From assembly GCA_028583605.1 (NCBI GenBank), contig CM053336.1, forward strand, positions 28,564,312 through 28,628,311: 64,000 nucleotides of DNA, written 5' to 3'. Source of the stretch: Dastarcus helophoroides (Eukaryota; Arthropoda; Insecta; Coleoptera; Bothrideridae). A program made the translations under genes and the position numbers. The notes beneath the pieces are model-generated. The model made no database searches and was not told where the DNA came from. It worked only from the letters and a program-made list of their open reading frames with translations. Of the stretch, positions 41,301-46,945 are shown piece by piece (position 1 is the stretch's first letter; the number at the start of each line of letters is the position of its first letter).

Positions 41301-41915
41301 TGTCTTCTTGGAATAAGGAAAACTCGAACAACACCTCTTCATCCACAGTCTGACGGAATGGTGAAGAGATTTAACAGGACCTTAGAGGAACATCTTTCGA
41401 AGGTCGTTACCAAACATCAGACCGACTGGGACCGACATCTACCACTGTTTCTGATGGCCTATCGCGCGGCAACTCATGAAACTACAAGTCAGACTCCGGC
41501 AAAAGTGATCTTCGGGAGGGAACTGCGGCTTCCGTGTGACTTGGTGTTTGGATCACCAAGGGAGGTCCCCAGGGAAACGATGGGTTTCGTAGATGACTTG
41601 AGGGAAGCGATACTGGAGACGCATGCTCTGGTCCGGACGAAGATCAACTTGGCGACGGACCGGATGAAGGCCAGATATGACGTGAATGCCAATCATGGTG
41701 GTTTCAGTGAGGGCGAGTTGGTATGGCTATACAACCCTCAGCGAAAGAAAGGAGTTTCGCCAAAGTTTACGCCATTTTGGGAAGGGCCGTACCAAGTGCT
41801 GAAGAGGATCAACGACTTGGTATACAGGATCCAGCGTAGCTCCAGGAGTAAAATGAAAGTGGTACACCTTAACAGACTATGCAAATTTAGTGGCGAAGTG
41901 ACTGATTGGAACTGA
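38352..41915 (+). CDS. pol: Gypsy Pol (PR-RT-RH-IN), open but with integrase active-site changes
   Basis: 1187 codons in the -1 frame relative to gag, so it is probably made by -1 frameshifting in the 46-base overlap. Protease: ATVDTGAMVTLA. RT: NSPWSSPVVLVTKKDGSTRF, FSTLDLKSGYWQV, GLCNAPATFERLM and YLDDVMVMG (YLDD). RNase H: FVLDTDVSNVGIGAVLSQ, RNYCTTRKELLAIV, IRADHSALSWLL. Integrase: zinc-binding region HNGTSGRQLG...CRKCVTC, where the second His of HHCC reads Gln; core AIDMAGPFP and LHSDQGRNFE give both Asp. The catalytic Glu in the usual GMVERFNRT reads Lys (GMVKRFNRT, codon AAG near 41361). A chromodomain-less C-terminus ends VVHLNRLCKF. PR, RT and RH look intact; strand transfer should fail. 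Confidence 0.95.
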   Translation: MQVSPKKSTSPTGKLKSASGKGHLLAGVEQRAPKTLSIKQIKRIMESLVVAASIDGRNVQATVDTGAMVTLARRNILPSQPKVLSQRMVLRTVTGDTAPIIGEADVMIGLGKLRISHRVLVADIEDELILGMDVIRQHGFTFDPAQNILKIGNEELVLTTPKDTPKEVRLFVMEGDLGCCVGLVEPTYDISKNLLVARSVVKASQKVPVRVANVFPTARSIKKGTTLAVCTPVASISSLGDSCAPVQETKIGQVKLEVDLKHLSKEEVVLASSFLKKNHGVFTDGDRNLGRTDVVRHKINTGDATPIRQPPRRLPVVKQEEVAGLVKKMMKDGVIEESNSPWSSPVVLVTKKDGSTRFCVDYRKLNDVTKKDSYPLPRIDDTLTTLSGPTWFSTLDLKSGYWQVSIDPDDKEKTAFSSGSGLYQFTVMPFGLCNAPATFERLMELVLRGLAWKTCLVYLDDVMVMGKSFKEHLENLQEVFDRLKQANLKLNPKKCSLFQRKAEFLGHTVSAAGVETNISKTQAIRDWPRPKDKHELRSFLGLCTYYRRFVKSFANIAAPLHQLTEGRRPYVWTPDCDTAFRKLKSALCTSPILAYPQRDGKFVLDTDVSNVGIGAVLSQVQGGEERVIEYYSKILTKPERNYCTTRKELLAIVKALEHFHKYLYGQEFLIRADHSALSWLLRMKNGEGQTARWLERLQQYHFKVHHQPGRQHNNADALSRRPCGDCKHCKRVEDHKDMVNIRVTSVQPEDEWTVEGLRKLQRSDADIGPILEWKEAGDRPEWQEVSDRSPALKNLWAQWKSLQVEDGVLKRAWESADGKRVNLQLVVPQEKIPKVLWEVHNGTSGRQLGMNKTLEKVRKRFYWVNCREDVERWCRKCVTCAASKGPRTRTKGALKQYNVGAPFERIAIDMAGPFPASDDGNKYILVAMDYFTKWPDAYAIPNQEATTVARVLVDNFICRFGVPFELHSDQGRNFESGVFQEVCCLLGIRKTRTTPLHPQSDGMVKRFNRTLEEHLSKVVTKHQTDWDRHLPLFLMAYRAATHETTSQTPAKVIFGRELRLPCDLVFGSPREVPRETMGFVDDLREAILETHALVRTKINLATDRMKARYDVNANHGGFSEGELVWLYNPQRKKGVSPKFTPFWEGPYQVLKRINDLVYRIQRSSRSKMKVVHLNRLCKFSGEVTDWN

Positions 41916-41932
41916 TCGGGACGATCATTTCT

Positions 41933-41943
41933 AAGGGGGAGGC
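41933..41943 (+). other. Gypsy polypurine tract
   Basis: AAGGGGGAGGC lies directly before the 3' LTR (first base 41946), priming plus-strand synthesis. Confidence 0.8.
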
Positions 41944-41945
41944 AG

Positions 41946-42321
41946 TGTAACGCAATGTAAATAGATGAAATAGGATTTAGAATAGAATTGTAGAATTTAG
42001 TAAATAAAAAAAAGTTTCTAGAAGGTTCTGATAAGGAGAAAGCGGCCGCGATAACGAAACAAACGGCAGATAAGCGTTCCAGAAATTTCGGCATTCGATA
42101 AGCCTTATCTGCCGAAAATTCTGGAAGCCGCGGGCCGAAACTATAAAAAGGCGGTCAGTTTTCCCTCGAGTCAGTCAGTTAGAAGCAAGTGCAATAAGTT
42201 GGTTAGCAATTAGTAAATAATTAGTGAGTTACTGTTCAGTTGAAGTGTGCCGAGTTAATTCAGTAATAAAGTGGGTATAATCTATCACGTGTATCAATTC
42301 GAACCGATAACGCACGTAACA
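41946..42321 (+). repeat. Gypsy 3' LTR (376 bp)
   Basis: Same ends as the 5' LTR. It is ten bases longer because of TGCAATAAG inserted after AGAAGCAAG and one extra A in the early A-run. Confidence 0.93.
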
Positions 42322-42325
42322 ATAG
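42322..42325. repeat. Gypsy target-site duplication ATAG, right
   Basis: Second ATAG copy, directly after the GTAACA end of the 3' LTR. Confidence 0.85.
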
Positions 42326-43098
42326 TTTAAATCCAACATGAAAGATGCGTTAGCGTTAGAACGTATATCGAACCTATAACAAAACCTTTGAAAAAAATTT
42401 CAAAAGTAAAACAACCCTCATTACCGCTAACATCTAAAACTGAAATAAAAAAATGATTGTCACGAACAAACAAATCCTGTTAAAAATGAGAGCTTAGATG
42501 ATGTTTTTTACACTCAAAATTACGATAGTAATGATTCTGTTGTATCTGATAAAAATGATGACGGAAAGAAATAATTAAAAACAAATCTCTAAAAGATTTA
42601 GATTTAAAATATGGAATGCATTTTGATCCTGATGATCAAACATGGAAAATTGGAAGTAAACCTTTAACAATCAATGACAATAATATTTATTTAAACGGAA
42701 AAAATTATGAATTAACTGTTGGATTACGCGAATTATTATTTTTAAAAAACCTGATAAACGTAAATGTACACAAAATGATATTTCATTATATTTGGAAATT
42801 ATAAAATTGTCTAACTTATTAAATCGCAATTTTGATAACAAAAAACAATAGGCTGGAAATAGAAGCTATAAATATAATTTAATTAAAAGACTTCAAAGTA
42901 AATCTCATTCGGGAACGGGACTGATGGAATATTTTGAAAATAAAATAAATTATGTTTATTGGGACGATCCTAATGAAATAGTTGACAGACTTAAATTGTT
43001 ATTAGCATCGCAGCATGCTGGTCATACAAATCTCAATAACGAAATATATTCGATTCTGGAAGAATTAAGGGAAAAAAAATTATTATATAAATTATTAA
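42326..43098 (+). pseudogene. Polinton DUF8207-like protein, frameshifted
   Basis: The readable blocks are an acidic linker (SLDDVFYTQNYDSNDSVVSD), KYGMHFDPDDQTWKIGSKPL with NGKNYELTVGLRELLFLKN (42616-42750), a frameshifted middle, and KINYVYWDDPNEIVDRLKLL with LLASQHAGHTNLNNEIYSIL (42924-43060). The YWDDPNE-x-VDRL-x-LL-x-ASQ-x-AG motif is a widespread domain next to Polinton and herpes-like integrase genes. I know it as DUF8207; its function is unknown. At least three indels break the frame. The hairpin retroposon inserted just after its C-terminus. Confidence 0.7.
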
Positions 43099-43102
43099 TA
43101 TT

Positions 43103-43114
43103 ATGTATTTAAGC
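43103..43114. repeat. Target-site duplication of the hairpin retroposon, left
   Basis: ATGTATTTAAGC here and, identical, at 43485-43496, flanking the GC-rich insert. Confidence 0.85.
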
Positions 43115-43120
43115 AATCAC

Positions 43121-43178
43121 CGTTGTTAGTCGTACCAATGAAGGTGGATTGAGTAGCTTTCAATTGGTGCGACAACAC
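43121..43178 (+). ncRNA. Hairpin 1 of the array
   Basis: 5' arm GTTGTTAGTCGTACCAAT, 3' arm AATTGGTGCGACAAC. The pairing has one bulge and one T.G wobble. Apical sequence GAAGGTGGATTGAGTAGCTT then TC. Confidence 0.7.
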
Positions 43179-43182
43179 GCAA

Positions 43183-43243
43183 CCGAGGGTCGTTTATCGA
43201 CGAAGGTGAATTGAGTAGCTTTCGCCCGGTAAAAGGACTCTCG
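43183..43243 (+). ncRNA. Hairpin 2 of the array
   Basis: 5' arm CGAGGGTCGTTTATCG pairs with 3' arm CGGTAAAAGGACTCTCG through two wobbles and a bulge. Apical sequence GAAGGTGAATTGAGTAGCTT then TC. Confidence 0.65.
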
Positions 43244-43265
43244 CTAGCGCACCTAATAACACGAG

Positions 43266-43335
43266 CGCGGTCGACGGCACGCGCTAAAGATGGTGGACCG
43301 AGTAGCCTTCTTTAGAGTGACTGCTGTCGATCGCG
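43266..43335 (+). ncRNA. Hairpin 3 of the array
   Basis: 5' arm CGCGGTCGACGGCA...CTAAAGA pairs with 3' TCTTTAG...TGCTGTCGATCGCG: 14 outer pairs (two G.T) plus 7 inner pairs around a small internal loop. Apical sequence TGGTGGACCGAGTAGCCT, the most diverged loop. Confidence 0.7.
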
Positions 43336-43390
43336 GACGTCTGCCATCGGAGGTGAATTGAGTAGCTTTCGATCGGCGGTCTCCGCAGCT
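43331..43390 (+). ncRNA. Hairpin 4 of the array
   Basis: 5' arm GCGGACGTCTGCCATCG pairs with 3' CGATCGGCGGTCTCCGC with one bulge and a mismatch. Apical sequence GGAGGTGAATTGAGTAGCTT then TC. Its 5' arm overlaps the end of hairpin 3 by a few bases. Confidence 0.65.
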
Positions 43391-43484
43391 CACAAAATTA
43401 TCACCACAGTAATGTTCACTAAAAGACGGCGGTCAAAGGAACGAAAGTTTCGGAACTGCGTTAAAATACCAAAGATCCATGATG

Positions 43485-43496
43485 ATGTATTTAAGC
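43485..43496. repeat. Target-site duplication of the hairpin retroposon, right
   Basis: ATGTATTTAAGC, identical to 43103-43114. Confidence 0.85.
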
Positions 43497-43501
43497 TTTC
43501 A

Positions 43502-43545
43502 TTTGTATCATGTCTATTGATAATTTGTATCATGTCTATTGATAA
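43502..43545. repeat. Perfect 22-bp tandem duplication
   Basis: The 22-bp unit starting TTTGTATCATGTCTATTGAT occurs twice without a mismatch (43502-43523, 43524-43545), six bases after the hairpin element's right TSD. A recent slippage or repair event. Confidence 0.9.
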
Positions 43546-43592
43546 GTTCGGTCGATCACATTCAATTCATCCTGATAAAAATTTAAATAGAC

Positions 43593-43778
43593 TTGTGCAA
43601 TTCGTTGAAATTAGAGTTAAGACAAAAATTTTATTCCACAACAACTAAGTTAAAGCAAACACAAAAAGATCTTGATAGTATGAAAACAAAATTAATTGAA
43701 TTGGAAAATTCTATCACAAACGTAAAAAGTCGCCTTGCAAGTTTAGAAAATAAAATGTTAGAAACAAACCAAAAATAA
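43593..43778 (+). CDS. Small coiled-coil protein, Polinton accessory (fragment)
   Basis: The frame reads LKQTQKDLDSMKTKLIELEN and SITNVKSRLASLENKMLETN, a clear heptad-repeat coiled coil, ending 45 bases before the integrase start. The codons before about 43630 are in doubt because the upstream frame shifts (HPDKNLNRLVQFVEIRVKTK is in another frame). I do not know its function. Confidence 0.45.
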   Translation: MCNSLKLELRQKFYSTTTKLKQTQKDLDSMKTKLIELENSITNVKSRLASLENKMLETNQK

Positions 43779-43823
43779 GACATTCAAAGATTTTAGATAA
43801 AACGTACATGTAATTATACAGAA

Positions 43824-44733
43824 ATGAGTAAAATTCAGTTAGTTAACGAATTACATAAAGCTGCCAGAAAAAATTTTAAACGTAGAAGTGTGATTTTAAA
43901 AGGTCTTAATGATTTATGGCAAGCAGATTTGGTTGAAATGGGGGAATATGTCAAACAAAATAAAGGTTACCGGTATATTTTAACCGTAATTGATGCTTTC
44001 TCTAAGTTTGCTTGGGCTTTGCCGATTAAAAATAAATCCGCTAACGAAGTTGTTAAAGCTTAAAATCTTATGCAATGTTTCTCCTAAAAATTTACAAACA
44101 GATGGTGGCAAGGAGTTTAACAACGATAAATTTCATAAGTTAATGAAAAAATATAATATTAATCATCACGCAACGTTCAGTACATTAAAGGCTTCTATTG
44201 TGGAAAGATTTAACAGAACATTAAAGGGTTGGATGTGGAAAAAATTTAGTTTTAATGGATCCTATAAGTGGATTAATCTCGTTAAAGATTTAATTGAAAA
44301 ATATAACAATACAATTCATCGTACGATCAAAATGCGTCCGCGAGAAGTGAATAAATTTAATCAAAAACATTTATTAAAAACTGTATATAACAAAATTAAA
44401 GTATTTCCGCACCCAAAATTCAGAATTGGTGACAAAGTTCGCATAAGTAAATTCAAACATACATTTGAAAAGGGTTACACCCCAAATTGGAGTATGGAAG
44501 TTTTTACTATCGATGAAATTAAAAACACCAATCCTGTCACGTACATTCTGAAAGACGGAGAAAATAAAATTATTAAAGGAGGATTTTACGAATATGAATT
44601 ATTAAAAGCAAAACACCCTAATTCATATCTTATCGAAAAAATTTTAAAGAGAAAAGGAAATCTTTTATATGTAAAATGGCTTGGATTTTCCATCAAGCAT
44701 AATTCTTGGATAGATAATCGAGATCTTATTTGA
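43824..44733 (+). pseudogene. int: Polinton retroviral-type integrase with chromodomain, one frameshift
   Basis: Starts ATG at 43824 (SKIQLVNELHKAARKNFKRR). Catalytic triad: D in LWQADLVEM, D in NLQTDGGKEF, E in SIVERFNRTLKGWMW. One base is gained or lost near 44060 between VVKA and LKILCN, in the loop before the second Asp. The SH3-like region FRIGDKVRISKFKHTFEKGY is followed by a chromodomain at the C-terminus (YLIEKILKRKGNLLYVKWLG, NSWIDNRDLI), which would target chromatin. Stop at 44731-44733. All catalytic residues remain; the frameshift inactivates it. Confidence 0.9.
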
Positions 44734-44736
44734 AGG

Positions 44737-45305
44737 AGTAGGAGGTGTCATAGAGTAATTAAATTTCAAGTGAGCATTTCTTCGGCAAATCGTAGAACTT
44801 TTTGCCCCCCTCTAAAAAGCCAAGATACGAAATTTTCACCCTCTACAAAGAAATAAGCTCATGCTGATACGAATACGAATTATCGAAAACAAAATATCCT
44901 AATTCATATCTTAAACCAATAGGATGCAACGCAATCCCATAAAATAAAATCTGTTTATTTGTTGCACCAAATCTAGGAATGTCTCGCTCCCCACCCGGCT
45001 AGGTTCATCATCAGGCATCAGGCATAGGGCATCAACTTCGATGCAATTGTGCTGACGGTGAGTTTTTAAACATTTTTTATTTTATTTATTTTATTGCATG
45101 TAATTTTACATTTTTTTGTTTGTTTGCCATTGAAGGAGTTATTGCTAGAAGCACAAAAAATAAAACTGAGGAAATTAGATTTAAAGTTTTAAAAATTTGA
45201 CATGTTTTTGCAATAAGCCCTTCAATTATTTTAAATTTTAAGTTGTGTATGTATTTATCTTTGTTTATTTTAATCTAAAATGCGATTATTTCTCTTTTTT
45301 CTAGG
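44737..45305. other. Polinton right flank / upstream part of a spliced unit
   Basis: The Polinton end should lie here, but no inverted repeat with the left side was found. A likely splice donor GACG|GTGAGT is at 45059, the start of a series of intron-like tracts. GGCATCAGGCAT is repeated near 45013-45035. Confidence 0.4.
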
Positions 45306-46148
45306 ATTTTTTGATTTTTCTCAAAATGGGAAGAAGATAATTTGTTATTGTCTTGATGCAAGAAGAATGCAACCTAGACTACAAATTCATGCAGCCCTCC
45401 AGGCTATGGCGATGGCCATAGTTTCTGTATGGACCAATAGGTGGTAGTACTAAAGAGTCACTCGCTTGACGCCTGTGAATGTTTTAGTACTTACTTGTCT
45501 GAACATTTATTAGCATTCGAGTTGGATATACCAAACTGACGAGATCTAACAAGATCGAAACCGGTATTTGGTTTCCAAACCACGAATCTAATAAATGTTT
45601 CAAACCTATTGGTCTATGCATTATAGATAGAATCATTGTCTTGATGGTAAGTTTTTTTTTAATTTTATTTTTGTTCAATGTTACTTTTTTTTGTTTCCAG
45701 TTGTTGATTTTTTTAATTTTGGCTATTGTTTAACAGTAGAGTTCTGAAATTAATACATTTCAATTAATTATTTTTATCATTTAATTTAAAATGCGTTTAT
45801 TTAGGATTGCAATAAATATTTATGATTTTAAAGCAAATATTAAATAATTTTATAATACAATCTTTCTTAATTGCATTTTTTATGATTTTAATCTAAAGTG
45901 CGTTTATTTTCTTCTAGGGTTGTTTCGAGGATTTAAAAACAGTCGTCAGAGGCGTAAAGAGCTACGCATCAATAATGAGGACATCGAGACTTGTCTGTGC
46001 CGAACCTCTCCATATTATATCGACGATTTCGATTTTTTTTGCATCCCATGGATGCATATGGGTAGGTTCGGCACCCAACATCCAACTTTATTCCCCTGGG
46101 AGTACGAGGACTCCCAGGAGGAATTACTAAAATTATATTTTTAATTTA
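45306..46148 (+). CDS. Spliced-looking transcription unit, unknown product
   Basis: Intron-like patterns recur. TTTTTTCTAG|GATTTTTTG at 45305 opens a short exon that ends at TCTTGATG|GTAAGT (donor now at 45647, because the hammerhead element inserted exactly at the exon end). TTTTCTTCTAG|G at 45917 opens the last exon, which encodes FRGFKNSRQRRKELRINNED, then TSPYYIDDFDFFCIPWMHMG and PTLFPWEYEDSQEELLKLYF, stop at 46142-46144, then an AATAAA at 46150. The phrase TAATCTAAAATGCG(T)TTATTT occurs before two acceptors and, degenerate, near 45787, so the unit seems to have grown by duplication. I recognise no family. Confidence 0.35.
45347..45358. repeat. Target-site duplication of the hammerhead element, left
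   Basis: ATTGTCTTGATG here and at 45635-45646, both perfect. Confidence 0.88.
45359..45634 (+). mobile_element. 276-bp retroposon carrying a hammerhead ribozyme
   Basis: Flanked by a perfect 12-bp TSD. No ORF. The sequence is highly foldable: CTATGGC/GCCATAG hairpin (45413-45430), ATGGACCAATAGGT (45433-45446) pairing with ACCTATTGGTCTAT (45605-45618) as an outer stem, GTACTAAA/TTTAGTAC (45449-45490), and inside these a type I hammerhead. Short TSD-flanked units with a hammerhead are known from Penelope-like element ends and from animal retrozyme-like circular RNAs. This could be either; no Penelope RT or GIY-YIG frame is present in the window. Confidence 0.75.
45501..45601 (+). ncRNA. Type I hammerhead ribozyme, minimal stem III
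   Basis: The core is complete: CTGACGA at 45536-45542, stem II GATCT-AACA-AGATC (45543-45556), GAAA at 45557-45560, then CCGGTA with cleavage triplet GTA (cut after 45566). Stem I pairs ACCAAA (45530-45535) with TTTGGT (45567-45572), then after a TAT/T internal loop TTGGA (45522-45526) with TCCAA (45574-45578), and is extended by ATTCG/CGAAT and GAACATTTATTAG/CTAATAAATGTTTC. Stem III is only ACC/GGT with no loop; because ACCGGT is palindromic, two molecules could pair to form a dimeric active ribozyme, as described for Penelope-type hammerheads. Confidence 0.82.
45635..45646. repeat. Target-site duplication of the hammerhead element, right
   Basis: ATTGTCTTGATG followed directly by GTAAGT. 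Confidence 0.88.
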
Positions 46149-46149
46149 A

Positions 46150-46155
46150 TAAATA
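46150..46155 (+). terminator. Polyadenylation signal AATAAA
   Basis: TTTAATAAATACA six bases after the stop of the last exon of the unit above. A downstream T/G-rich stretch follows (CATTTTTTACATCAGAGTTTT). Confidence 0.5.
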
Positions 46156-46270
46156 CATTTTTTACATCAGAGTTTTATTTCCTTTTTTCTTTTATATGTA
46201 TATCAATCATAAGAAAAAAATTCTTAATTACATATATATTTCAATTAACATTACATATGAATATAAATTG

Positions 46271-46272
<2 letters not shown>

Positions 46273-46340
<68 letters not shown>
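46273..46340. repeat. (AT)n microsatellite
   Basis: Uninterrupted AT dinucleotides, about 34 units. Confidence 0.95.
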
Positions 46341-46343
<3 letters not shown>

Positions 46344-46734
46344 CATCTCGCTATCTATCGGTCATCTTACATATAACCCGGAATTAACTCATCTACCAGA
46401 AGGAGTGCATATATATTAAATTTTAATGCGTATACTAGATTATTATGGTACTCTTAATACGAATCACACAAAAAATTGAGCAAAAATTTTTTGAAATTTC
46501 AACGAAGCTAATATCTCTATATCCTCCGACGAAAACGGCATCTTTCGATCATCAGGAGTATATTATTCAGTTAAAGTAGCAGCTTTCGGTCATCCTGTAT
46601 ATTTTGGCGGGATCTATGTTGCAGTGGATCAGTCATCCGGCTTTGTTGCCAATTTTAAGTTGAAGCTATTGCCAGGTGCACGCGTGTTGAAGTGGGGGAC
46701 GGGGAAGCCGTGATTCATTTATCCCATACAATCT
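46341..46734. other. Non-coding stretch with a short diverged repeat
   Basis: GGCATCTTTCGATCATCAGG (about 46529) and GCAGCTTTCGGTCATCCTG (about 46580) are two related copies about 50 bases apart. Nothing else is recognised. Confidence 0.4.
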
Positions 46735-46945
46735 CGCGGACCGCATTACTTTCGCGTTGCGGTCTATTTCTGAGGTATCGGCATATTTTGAAAACGCTAA
46801 TTGTTCCGTATTTGCGTGAGTATAAACTCTCCGCGCACTCGCATCGCACTATTTTTGCGTCGCGTCTATTTTTTAGGCGTCGGTATTTTTGAAATCGTTT
46901 ATTGTCCGTTATTTGCATGCATGGAAACTCTCCGGGTACTCGGTT
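46735..46945. repeat. Two tandem copies of a GC-rich unit of about 100 bp
   Basis: Unit 1 (about 46738-46838) and unit 2 (about 46841-46942) share, in order, TTGCGGTCTATTT.TGAGG / TCGCGTCTATTTTTTAGG, the TCGG.AT.TTT block, ATTGT.CGTATTTGC / ATTGTCCGTTATTTGC and AAACTCTCCG..(A/T)ACTCG. Unit 1 also holds the hairpin GACCGCA/TGCGGTC. GC-rich compared with its surroundings; a decayed mobile element or promoter repeat. Confidence 0.65.

Larger units (their letters stand above)
36515..42321 (+). mobile_element. Gypsy retrotransposon with open gag and pol, 5.8 kb
   Basis: Both LTRs (36515-36880 and 41946-42321) begin TGTAACGCAATG and end CGCACGTAACA, with a 4-bp TSD ATAG, a PBS and a PPT. The gag and pol frames are open from end to end. 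By eye the LTRs differ by about seven substitutions, a 9-bp insertion and one A in an A-run, so the insertion is recent relative to the Polinton but not brand new. Two integrase residues are altered (see pol). No env-like ORF follows pol. Confidence 0.95.
43115..43484 (+). mobile_element. 370-bp GC-rich retroposon of four hairpins with one conserved loop (undescribed to me)
   Basis: The insert is flanked by a perfect 12-bp TSD, stands out as GC-rich in AT-rich DNA, and has no ORF. Four hairpins follow each other: apical sequences at 43140-43161, 43202-43223, 43289-43310 and 43349-43370, close to the consensus GGTGRATTGAGTAGCYTTC. Each is enclosed by a different 14-20 bp stem. Stem arms pair with many G.T wobbles on either side. 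After the fourth hairpin about 100 bases lead to a tail ending GATCCATGATG next to the TSD. No clear Pol III A/B boxes are seen. It behaves like a SINE-like RNA copied by a LINE. I know no family with this plan. Confidence 0.7.
19786..44736. mobile_element. Polinton/Maverick (adintovirus-like) element, decayed, carrying nested insertions
   Basis: The gene set is diagnostic: protein-primed family B DNA polymerase, double jelly-roll type major capsid protein, phospholipase-like minor protein, small hydrophobic capsid-type protein, adenain-like cysteine protease, and a retroviral-type integrase with chromodomain. Nearly every gene carries frameshifts or stops. Four later insertions (21714-26656, 31477-34119, 36515-42321, 43115-43484) add about 13.8 kb, so the Polinton itself was about 11 kb. 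I could not find TIRs, a 6-bp TSD or a packaging ATPase, so the outer limits are those of its recognisable genes. Confidence 0.85.

Noticed and set aside
43115..43440. Coding reading of the hairpin array (repeated ELSSF peptide)
   Set aside because: Three of four loops share a frame giving GELSSF/GGPSSL, but a TAG lies between them and the first loop is out of frame. Paired stems explain the pattern better.
43115..43440. CRISPR-like array
   Set aside because: The repeats are imperfect, inside hairpins with matched flanks, irregularly spaced, and in a eukaryotic context.
44737..45060. Polinton right terminal inverted repeat
   Set aside because: I compared this stretch with 18.5-21.2 kb by eye in inverted orientation and found no convincing match, so no TIR is reported.
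46529..46560. Second hammerhead-like core on the minus strand (CTGATGATCGAAAG)
   Set aside because: No stem II between CTGATGA and GAAA and no matching stem I; chance similarity.
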